Position numbers and translations under genes: made by a program. A stretch of 64,000 nucleotides of DNA. Origin: Plasmodiophora brassicae. Its lineage: Eukaryota; Endomyxa; Phytomyxea; Plasmodiophorida; Plasmodiophoridae. The notes beneath the pieces are model-generated. The model searched no databases. It saw only the letters and a program-made list of their open reading frames with translations, and was not told the origin of the DNA. Each line of letters begins with the position of its first letter. Within the stretch, counting starts at the first letter, position 1. Positions 32,283 to 41,065 of this stretch are shown piece by piece. The stretch spans positions 1 through 64,000 of the forward strand of contig JASFAU010000006.1 in NCBI GenBank assembly GCA_039704465.1, read 5' to 3'.

Positions 32283-32657
32283 GTGATCGTCACCAACGAC
32301 GATGCCGAACGCGTCGTTATACCACCGACTCAAATCGCCATGCTGGACAAGCTGCAGCGCGAACCAGGCTCGAAACGCGCACAGCCGCCGCCGATCGTGC
32401 CCGTGCCGCTGACGACGTCGGCACAAGGCGTGGACACATCAGGAGCCGACCGTGCTGCCGCCGCCGCCGACGACAGCAACAACTTCATGGACATGACGTC
32501 ACTCGACGTCATTGCCCGCAGCCGCAGGACGACCGACGACGACGACAACGAATCGGGGAGCCCGACGACCTTCAACACTGCAGGTGCTGGAGGCACGACG
32601 CACCGACGGAAACGCAGGCCGCGCAGGCGTCTTAGGGACTTCTGTAATGTATTATGA
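32283..32657 (+). CDS. Hypothetical protein, low complexity
   Basis: An open frame of up to 124 residues, rich in Pro, Ala, Asp and Thr, ending in an Arg-rich RRKRRPRRRLRD segment. No domain recognised and the start is not an ATG. It lies in the likely 3' flank of the minus-strand LINE, so it could be part of that element's untranslated tail or a terminal exon of an unknown gene. Confidence 0.25.
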   Translation: MIVTNDDAERVVIPPTQIAMLDKLQREPGSKRAQPPPIVPVPLTTSAQGVDTSGADRAAAAADDSNNFMDMTSLDVIARSRRTTDDDDNESGSPTTFNTAGAGGTTHRRKRRPRRRLRDFCNVL

Positions 32658-32689
32658 ATACATGGCTAATGCGTCTGAGAGATCGGCGT

Positions 32690-35600
32690 TTACGGGCAGG
32701 GGGCTTGGTATCGAATGACAGGAGCGGCGGAGTGCGCCGCATTCACGGCGGGCGCCATGACTGCGCGCGAGTCGCGACGCTCTAAGTCGGCCGCACCGTG
32801 CCCATCTAGTGGCGACGGGACGCGGCCGGGCGGCGATGCAGGCGACGGCGCGTCGTTGGAGGGCGACATGCATGCTTCATGCTCCGGTCCAGCATTGACT
32901 TCCGTCGACCGACCGACGGCGTTAGCAATACAGCGAAGGACGATGGCCGTCATCATCATCGTCGGCGTGTGATGGTGGACGCGTCGACGAGCTCGGGCGG
33001 CGGCGTCTCTGCCTGGATCGGCGGTATCATCGTCGGGCATGATGGCGGCCTCCTCAGGGTCGCCGTTCGCAATGCTGCCCCCGGCAGGGTCGGCGACGTC
33101 GTGTTCGCGATCGGCCGGCACGGGATCGTCACGGGGGCGACCGGGTGGTCCTGCGTCCGCACCGCCCAGGAACCCGACCAGTGCAGGGTCGTCGAGGACA
33201 TGTTCGGCGACTTCAACGGCGACTCGCGCGTTCTCGTTGTCCTCATCGTCGCTGATCTCGTTCCATAGCGTCGCGTCCAGGCCAGCAAGCGCAGCGACGC
33301 CCTGAGCGGAGATGGCGAGCGACTCGCCGCGGATGCAGCGGGCGGCAACGGCGCGGATGAACGTACCGAGGACGGCTACCCAGCGCCGCTGGCGATCGCT
33401 CAGCCTGAACGTCGGGTCGCGCGGGTCCGGCATCCGGCGCGGTCGTAGACGGTCGTCTTCTCTGGCGGGCGGCGCCGTCAGGCGTGCGTAATTGTTGAGC
33501 TGGATGGCGACGTAGTCGATGGCGACACCCGTGTCCGCCCTGTTGAAGTGCAAGGCACGGATGCGCCAGTCGATGACTGGCCTGAGCAGGCGCGACGATT
33601 CAGTGCAACGGGCAGCAATGTGATACCTCGAGAGGTTCTTGTCGTTGCACGCCCGGCACTGGGCGTTCGAGCCCAGTATGCGGTTCGTGACCCATGAAGC
33701 CACCGCATATGCGTCGTCGCCCGAGTGGTACGCCGCCGGAAACGGGAGGTTATACGGCTGCAGCTGCAGGCGCATCAGCTTGCAGGACGCATCAGCGGCA
33801 GCCCACGTGTGGAGCTCGAGCGCTTGCAGCAATGCATCCTCTCGATCGGGCAGGCGTGGGCGCTTCCGCGTCGGGCGGCCGGCTTCGGCGTCGGCGAGTT
33901 CTTCACGGGCGCGTTGCTCTCGGGCGTCATGGCCGTTCCTGTAGATGGCGGTTGCGTCCGCGTAGACCTTGCAGCCCTTCAGCATCATGTTGAATCGGCT
34001 GCGCGGGTTGCTGAGCGCCCAACGTGTGACGCGGACCAGGAACGGGACGCGGTTGCCATCCTTGATCTGCTCCGACCACGTGATCTGCTTGAACGCGAAC
34101 CGGGCGCGCAGCTTGGCTTGGCGGGCAGCGGCGGGCACGAGTCCCGCGTACCGGAGCATCAGGGACGAGCCGATGCGGCGGCGGTATCCCCCGAAGAACA
34201 GGGCGGCGGCCGACTTCTGCAGCTGGTCGAGCTTCTTCAGTAGGCCGACGTGGCTGTTGCTGATGGCGAGTCCATACTCGGCGCGCGAACGGATCCAGGC
34301 GCCGACGACGCGCGTCTTCCGGACGATCGACAGGTGCTTCGTGCTGAACACGCCCGAGTGCATGATCCCGATCATGGCCTTCTCGGCTTTGGCTGTCCGC
34401 GAGGCGAGCTGGGCTCGATGATCGAGGCGACCATCCTTCATGACGACGCCCAGGAAGCACACCGGCTTGTCAAGCTCGTGCTCCTCGACGACGCGGTTGC
34501 CGCCGATGGTCAGGGCTGCCGGCTGCGCGGCGGGCGACGTCCTCGGCCTGGAGACGATCGATTTCGTCGCGTTCCACTCGAGTTCGTGCCGCTGCGCGTA
34601 CTCCTGACAGAGGTCCATCATGGCCTGGGCCATCTGGTCGGTGAAGGCGTGCAGCAGGGTGTCGTCGGCGTAGGACTGGCAGGGCACCGGCATGTGGTCG
34701 AACATCGGGCCCTCGTCGCCGAACCGCGACACGATCAGGTACGGCAGGTCGTCGATCAGGACGTTGAATAAGTCAGGGGAGCCAATCGCGCCCTGGAATA
34801 GGCCGACGAGCGCGGCGATCCGCTCGGACAGCTGCCCGTCCAGAGCAATGATGAAATGGCAGCCATCAAACAAGGCCTGCAGAACGGCGATGATATGTGC
34901 GGGTACGCCTCGTCTGCGTAGCTTCGAGTAGACATGAATGCGGCGGGCGCTGTCGTACGCCTTCCTCATGTCGAGGAGGACCTCGATCAGCGGCTTGCGT
35001 CGTGACGCCCAGTGGGTGGTCAGCTCGTCGGCCACCCATACGGCTTCGGGGACACCGATGCCTCGCCGAAATCCAAACTGCAAGAAGTGCATCTGCAGCC
35101 ACCCCTTCAGGTGCATGTGCGTGATCAGACACGTCTCATATGCCTTCCGGAGGTGGGACTGCAGCGCAACGCCTCGCCAGTTCGACGGGTCGGCGGGATC
35201 GGTGTTCCGTTTGTGCACGGGCACAACGAGCGCCGACCGCCAGTCAGACGGCACGAGCTGCACAGTGTACAAGCAGGTGAACATGCAGGATATCCAGGGG
35301 CCGGCGGCACCCGGGTCACACTTCAGGAGGTCCATCGGTATGTTGTCCGGGCCGACCCCCTTCATCCACTCATGCCGCTTGATGATGGCGGTGACGACAG
35401 CGGGGCCGAACGCATGGCGCTCCTCGTCGTCCAGGTCGGTGGAGAGACGCGGGGAACGCCGGCGCGGGCCGTCGTCCACGCCCGGCTTCTCGAAGACCGC
35501 TTTCCAATGGTCGGCGAATTCCTCGATGGACGGGCGCTGGCTGGGCTGCAGCTGCGACGTGGCCGCAAAGACGCGTCGCATCGAGCTGAGGTAGAAGCGC

Positions 35601-36160
35601 AGGTCGCAGCGCTGCAGCGCCTGCCAGTCGGGACGCATCGTTGCCGTGCGACCTCGCTTGGACCGGGAGCTGGGCCAACAGGCGATGTCCTCGAGAACGG
35701 CGCGAAGGACGTCAGTGGTGTGGCGGTACAGGCTGTCGACGGCGTCCTGCAGGGCTGCGGTAGGGTGGTCAGCGATCTCGTCGAAATCACGGGTGGCATC
35801 CAGCCACAGGGCACGTAGATAGTTGTAGGCCGGGGCCAGCAGGACCGACAGGGCTGGGCGATCGTCCGGGTCAGCGAACATCCTGCGCGCCCAGGAGTAG
35901 CGGTTCGGGTCAATGCGTTCCGGCACGACGTGATCGCTTGCGACAACCAGCATGCGATGCGCCGTGCTGATCGGTGCGTCGACCACGCTGAGGCGCGCAG
36001 AGTCGAGACCGCGGGTCAAGGCGAGATCGACGACGGAGCGTCCGTTGCCGTTGGGCACCACGAATGAGTAGATCCGTTTGACAGGTGACAACCCGTGAAG
36101 CATGAAGAAATCCGCACCAAAAATAGGCGCATGTGCTGGAAGCCCGATTCCGGGGCGCAC
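32690..36160 (-). CDS. LINE ORF2-type protein (endonuclease tail, reverse transcriptase, zinc knuckle)
   Basis: A 1,156-residue frame without interruption. The first 75 residues match the end of an APE endonuclease (GRSVVDLALT… ASDH). RT motifs follow: NIPMDLLKCD, LDMRKAYDS, FQGAIGSPDLFN and catalytic SYADDTLL near residue 510. A C-terminal CCHC-like finger CRACNDKNLSRYHIAARC lies near residue 860, followed by an acidic low-complexity tail. The first codon shown is GTG and an in-frame stop lies just upstream near 36207, consistent with truncation rather than a true start. The intact 3.4-kb frame implies a recent insertion or constraint. Confidence 0.82.
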   Translation of the reverse strand: MRPGIGLPAHAPIFGADFFMLHGLSPVKRIYSFVVPNGNGRSVVDLALTRGLDSARLSVVDAPISTAHRMLVVASDHVVPERIDPNRYSWARRMFADPDDRPALSVLLAPAYNYLRALWLDATRDFDEIADHPTAALQDAVDSLYRHTTDVLRAVLEDIACWPSSRSKRGRTATMRPDWQALQRCDLRFYLSSMRRVFAATSQLQPSQRPSIEEFADHWKAVFEKPGVDDGPRRRSPRLSTDLDDEERHAFGPAVVTAIIKRHEWMKGVGPDNIPMDLLKCDPGAAGPWISCMFTCLYTVQLVPSDWRSALVVPVHKRNTDPADPSNWRGVALQSHLRKAYETCLITHMHLKGWLQMHFLQFGFRRGIGVPEAVWVADELTTHWASRRKPLIEVLLDMRKAYDSARRIHVYSKLRRRGVPAHIIAVLQALFDGCHFIIALDGQLSERIAALVGLFQGAIGSPDLFNVLIDDLPYLIVSRFGDEGPMFDHMPVPCQSYADDTLLHAFTDQMAQAMMDLCQEYAQRHELEWNATKSIVSRPRTSPAAQPAALTIGGNRVVEEHELDKPVCFLGVVMKDGRLDHRAQLASRTAKAEKAMIGIMHSGVFSTKHLSIVRKTRVVGAWIRSRAEYGLAISNSHVGLLKKLDQLQKSAAALFFGGYRRRIGSSLMLRYAGLVPAAARQAKLRARFAFKQITWSEQIKDGNRVPFLVRVTRWALSNPRSRFNMMLKGCKVYADATAIYRNGHDAREQRAREELADAEAGRPTRKRPRLPDREDALLQALELHTWAAADASCKLMRLQLQPYNLPFPAAYHSGDDAYAVASWVTNRILGSNAQCRACNDKNLSRYHIAARCTESSRLLRPVIDWRIRALHFNRADTGVAIDYVAIQLNNYARLTAPPAREDDRLRPRRMPDPRDPTFRLSDRQRRWVAVLGTFIRAVAARCIRGESLAISAQGVAALAGLDATLWNEISDDEDNENARVAVEVAEHVLDDPALVGFLGGADAGPPGRPRDDPVPADREHDVADPAGGSIANGDPEEAAIMPDDDTADPGRDAAARARRRVHHHTPTMMMTAIVLRCIANAVGRSTEVNAGPEHEACMSPSNDAPSPASPPGRVPSPLDGHGAADLERRDSRAVMAPAVNAAHSAAPVIRYQAPCP

Positions 36161-36230
36161 GCGTGTCTGCGGATTGCGGAGGCTGCTTTCCCAGCGTCAT
36201 CGGCGAACTGCCATTTATATGTATTGTAAA
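32690..36230 (-). mobile_element. Non-LTR retrotransposon (LINE), 5'-truncated
   Basis: A minus-strand LINE whose single ORF retains only the end of an APE-type endonuclease domain. The 5' boundary falls between about 36200 and 36230, where a tandem repeat begins. 5' truncation is typical of target-primed reverse transcription. The 3' boundary near 32650 is not resolved; no poly(A) tail or clear target duplication was found. Confidence 0.75.
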
Positions 36231-36637
36231 TGGGCGTCCTGCGGGGCTCCTGCGGGGCCGCGGGGCTCACGACACTCAGTTACATCAGTGGTGGAGCAGC
36301 CCGAATTTATGAGCGCCTGCTCGGATTGGGCTCGCCAACACGCGCCCGTGTCAAGCGACGCGACCATGGGCGTCCTGCGGGGCTCCTGCGGGGCCGCGGG
36401 GCTCACGACACTCAGTTACATCAGTGGTGGAGCAGCCCGAATTTATGAGCGCCTGCTCGGATTGGGCTCGCCAACACGCGCCCGTGTCAAGCGACGCGAC
36501 CATGGGCGTCCTGCGGGGCTCCTGCGGGGCCGCGGGCTCACGACACTCAGTTACATCAGTGGTGGAGCAGCCCGAATTTATGAGCGCCTGCTCGGATTGG
36601 GCTCGCCAACACGCGCCTGTGTCAAGCGACGCGACCA
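36231..36637. repeat. Three 136-bp tandem repeats
   Basis: Near-perfect copies start at 36231, 36367 and 36503, each beginning TGGGCGTCCTGCGGGG and ending near GTGTCAAGCGACGCGACC. The third lacks one G. They lie directly upstream of the truncated LINE in its orientation. Either they are a LINE 5'-region monomer array or an unrelated minisatellite at the insertion site. Confidence 0.93.
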
Positions 36638-36704
36638 CTCCAACTGGGTGTCTCTGTACCGGGGACCACTGGCACCACGGCACGACCGGAGGGTTGCACG
36701 ACAC

Positions 36705-36895
36705 AACAGACGACGGACTGACTGCAACAACGTTACGGGTGCCCCGGCACGACCGGAAGGTCGCACGCACGACACAGCAGACGTCGGGACTGACTGTAAC
36801 AATCTTGCGGGTGCCACGGGTACCCCGGCACGCGTACGACCGGAAGGTCGCACCGGCGACACAACATGCAGGCGACGGGGCTGGGTGCAACAAAC
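36705..36895. repeat. Degenerate tandem repeat, about 75-90 bp unit
   Basis: Two to three imperfect copies share GGACTGACTG(C/T)AACAA, CGGGTGCC, CCCCGGCACG and GACCGGAAGGTCGCAC. Length varies by short insertions. It sits between the 136-bp repeats and the recombinase gene. Confidence 0.7.
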
Positions 36896-36916
36896 TGAAA
36901 GCGAGTGGTTTCCACG

Positions 36917-38647
36917 ATGCTGGGTGTTAACGTTGGCGCAGTTGCACTTCTGAGCGATCGCGAGCGGGCCGACAGGATGGCAAGCGAGGAGCAACATGGA
37001 CGTCTGATCTCTGTGTCCAAGGACGAGATCAAGGTCAACGTCGACGCGCAGCTGCCGCCGTCACGCCCGAAGCAGTTGGCCGCGTTCAAGTGTGGGCGCT
37101 CACACTTCAACACGTTCCTAAAGAACGAGCGAGCCCAGGGTCTAACTGGCAATACTGGTTGATCATCAGTGGGAACTCATTACATGATGCGCAGGACGAC
37201 ACGATCTGCCCAGCGAGTACGACTCGATCAGATGCCGCGACATCATGTTCGAGAAAGGGCGAGCGCTCTTCGAGCGGTATTTTGCGTACTGCGCCGAACA
37301 GCACGGCAAGTACAAGCCGGGAACGCTCAAGAACTACATCAGCCAGCTGCATGTAGACTTGGTCTACCGCACGCAGGACGTCGCCCAGCTGTGCCCCTGC
37401 CTCCATGGCGATTGGTCGAAACGAGTCGACACGGTGGTCAAGGCGATCACCGTTGCCAGGCATCATGGGGGCCTGAGCGTCGCCTCGCACGCGGCCGCAT
37501 TTACCGAAGAGGACTGGATACTAATGTCGACCGCGCTCGCCGACGACGACACACCGAGGTCCCAAACTCTGCTGTAAGTCCACCTAACTGTCTGCTGCGC
37601 TGGATACGTCAAACTGGTGATCTGATCAATGGGCAGAGCGGCACTGAATTTCGCAGTTCTCCTCATGGGCCGGACGTCCGATGTTGGCGGAGCCAAACAA
37701 ACGAAGACGTCTGTGCGGATGGCCAGGGGCCTTATGCAGTTCGGCTTGATGCGAGTCAAGGGACGTCAGGCCCAGTACATTGGGATCGCCGAGGCCATGG
37801 ACAATCCCATGCGCAGTACCCTCAACGCCTGGGCACACCACCTACGGACAGTGGTGCCTTGGCGTCGTCAGGCGTTGAGGAGCCATTTCTCTTCAGAGGT
37901 GCCGGGTCAGATCCGAAGGCTTTGTTCAAGGAGGTCATCAGTCGTGCTGTCGCGGTACTTGCAGCGAACGGCCGATCGCATCTGTTGTCGCCAGGGATCA
38001 CTGCGCATAGCCTTCGCAACTGCGCTTTCAACATCGCGCTGGAACACCCCGATGTGCCGCCGGCGGCAGTGTCCATGCACGGCGGGTGGGCCGACGCTAC
38101 GTGGTCGCGCAGCAACGCTGGCACAGGTCCGGAGGTCGTGTACCATGTGTTCAAGCACACGCAGAACGACATGGTCGCGCGTGCCATCCGGCGCTGTGCC
38201 GACCTCCGGTTCGGTGGCCTGCATCCGACGCTCCCGCCATTCGACCCTGCCTGGTCGGACGACCAACCTCTGCGAATGGCGTATGCCTTCGCAGAGGTAT
38301 GGTTCGTGGAGAACGCCGACTATATCGACCCGTCGTTGGTTCGCGCCGCATCAGCGTCTGTCCTGATGTGGTTCTCGTATTGGGAGGAACGTCTGGGCAG
38401 CGACTGTCTGCGTTGCAGGCAGGTTCTCGACACGGCGTCGCTTGCCGGATTCGGTCGCGAAACGGTCATCAGAATCGGCAACCAGATCCGAGAAACCTGG
38501 ATGGCGTCTCAGGTATCAACCCGCTATATGTCTGGTCGGCTATGTCTGATCATGACAAACAGGTCGGTGCGGTGGAAACGACTTTGGCTGATCCGGACCG
38601 ACCTGTGCCGATCCACCAGTACAATCAGGTTGGGGAATGCTTCATAG
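36917..38647 (+). CDS. Tyrosine recombinase, Crypton-like, intron-containing
   Basis: The N-terminal core-binding region (…FKCGRSHFNTFLKNERAQG) continues across an intron at about 37158-37194 into YDSIRCRDIMFEKGRALFERYF. A second intron (about 37574-37635, GTAAGT…GGGCAG) joins QTLL to AALNFAVLLMGRTSDVGG, which carries the first catalytic Arg. The C-terminal boxes are HSLRNCAFNIAL (HxxR) and MHGGW, then a candidate Tyr in VVYHVFKHTQ. One base appears missing near 37830. Cryptons encode such recombinases, often with introns. The C-terminus may splice differently and end at 38658. A domesticated gene is the alternative. Confidence 0.6.
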
Positions 38648-38659
38648 ATCTACTTTAGT

Positions 38660-40410
38660 TAGGGCGAATGCGTATTTTGACTCGTCATCGTCCACTGTCT
38701 TAGGCTGTTGCAGAACGTGATTCTGCCGAACAGGAATATGCACGTGTAGAGCATGAGGTCCAGGACGAAATCACTGGCCTGTTCACGGAACTCTATTCGC
38801 GCCATGGAGTCTCGTAGGTGAAACGCTTGGTCGTCGAATCGGCTTCCTGTGTTTACAATTGCGTATCCTCCAGGCCCTTGTCAGCCATTTCTAGCCTGTC
38901 CACTATGACCGACGTTCCAATCCACCAGTCCAACCAGGTGTGTCAATGCGCAGCATAGCTCATGCATTGAGGGCGATTGTTGAAGTGTCTCATGCCATCC
39001 ACTGCTCGTAGGCTGTTGTGGGACGCTATACTGCCCCACTCGCTTCTGGTGTTGTCAATGATCAGTCTCGGCCGGGTGAATCCGACATTTCGCATGGGCA
39101 CCCCGGGACATCTCGAGTGGCCGGAGCAATCAAAGGCGGTTTCAACCCCGTAATATTGGCTATTGGGATCCAACTTCTATTATCGAAGTGGAGGCGCATG
39201 CGGAGCCGAAACTTGGACGATAACCAGCTCATGTTGACAAGTAGCAGAAAATCCCCAGGGTCCGTTTCTGCAATCAGCGCCGTCCTTGCTTCCGCCGCTG
39301 GACTTGCGCTTGGGAGCATGTTCATCAACGTGACTTTGCCGAGACCTCAACTAGAAGGTAGACTATTCGACAGAAATTCTGGCAACTCCTACAAGGCGTT
39401 ATGCACACACATCGTGGTCACTATCTGTTTCATCAGCGCCATTATAATGGTCTAGCTATACAGGGCGAGGCCTTGCCTGTGACCTCTCGAGCTTGTCGAT
39501 AGGAGGACGTCCCCCTCCCCTGCCAACGCTGTTGTTCGTTAGGCCGTTTAGCTGTGCTGATTTCGCGCTTATTGTCGAGCGTATCCCGTTCCATTAATTG
39601 GAAGGAACGGCGGATGGGACGTGCGCAGTCACCGCCTGCCGGCATCTAGCCTGACGACATGGTAGAGAAGTGACCTGACATAGTCACGGTCCGGCAAGGG
39701 GGACTCCCCCGAGAACCTTATGCGTATCAATAAATACAGGCAACAGCCGACGACGCCGCCTCGTCGAAATCCGATTTAGAGCAACACTTTATCCAGCTGA
39801 CAACGATCGATGCCACGCGTGATCTACCGCTCAATGATAGTTAGAAGATGTCAACTGACAGCCACCGTCCTCCTGCATGATTACGCGCGGTCGACGACGC
39901 GGTGGTCGCCACAATACCGTCCAATCGAGTTGATCCTAATTCCAGCACCGTTTTATTCAGTCAACAAGTACGGGTCGGTGTCGCACCGCGTCACGTCGAG
40001 CTAATCGCCAAACAGCGACCGCGTAGACCATAGGCCGTCTCGAACGGGCTCGTTATCGTGCGCCAGTTCAGCGGCTGGAGCTGTCGGAAATTCAGCGAGG
40101 TCGTCTGGTTGCTCAGGTCCATCACGCTTAATTGCATGATCTGGTGGCCCACAAGACCAGGTTCAGCAGCGAAGATCCAGGTGACGACTTCGTTACAGGT
40201 CAGCGTCGTCAGCGATTCCGCGTACGTCAGGAAGCGCGCCCGAGTCTTATCCAGTCCGGTGCATACAATCAGCGGGCCCGCGTTCAGGCGACTTGCGAGC
40301 GCACCTCCTGTGGATCCTAGCGCCGGTGCATCGTTCCTGCAACTACACCAGATGCCGGAACAATGTAAGGTCGGCTATCTGTAACCTTCCTGCATCCAAT
40401 TCCCGGCTGC
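38660..40410. other. Gene-poor spacer
   Basis: Lower-complexity, more AT-rich sequence than its flanks. A plus-strand frame at 39018-39455 (145 residues, two hydrophobic stretches) shows no family motif and is not supported. Nothing else is recognised. Confidence 0.4.
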
Positions 40411-40860
40411 TGTGACTATTGGACGTATTGTGAGATCTTGTTTCTGAACACTGAACTGATGCTGATAGAGACTTGACCCGCAATCATTTGCGGTCGATTC
40501 CTGCCGAGATCAGGCAACTGACGATAATTACTAGATAGACGGCGTCGGGGCACGGGATGCAGTGTGATGCAGCTATAGCTGTGAGTATTGGCCGTATTCT
40601 GAGACACCGTTTCTGGTCGCTGAACTGATGCTGATAGGGACTCGTCTCGCAATCAGTACTTGCAGTCGATTTCTGCCGAGTCGGGCAATAATTGACCTCG
40701 ATGGAGTGTGTGAGTACTGCCCGCATTGGATGAGACCGCTCTGATCACTGACACAGTGCTGAGAGGGACCGTACTACACTAATCTGCAATCGAATCCTGC
40801 CGGGATCGGGCAGTTGACGTCGTTGAAAATGCTGTGAGTAGTGTCCATGTTGGATGCTAT
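40411..40860. repeat. Diverged tandem repeat, about 125-170 bp unit
   Basis: Four imperfect copies begin with TGTGA(C/G)TA(T/C)T…ATTGTGAGA-like sequence at about 40411, 40580, 40709 and 40833. They share GAACTGATGCTGATAG, a CGCAATCA block, and CTGCCGAG(A)TC(A/G)GGCA. Much older than the satellite array by divergence. Confidence 0.7.
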
Positions 40861-41065
40861 ATATCGGGATCGTTATTGACATATATGGTATCCAGTCTGG
40901 TCACGTGCCGCAATCCTAACAACCGTTCGGGACGACTTCCATAACACGAGAACGCTGTTAGAATAATGATCGTGTAGGTGAAACGGTATAGGTAAAGTAC
41001 ACGGTAGGTGTGATGCTTCCGCCGGTTGGTCGGTACGTATGTGAACATGTACGCGTGTGGCAATG

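Noticed and set aside
34250..35818. Several plus-strand frames of 170-270 residues
   Set aside because: They lie antisense to the intact LINE reverse transcriptase and show only complementary-codon composition.
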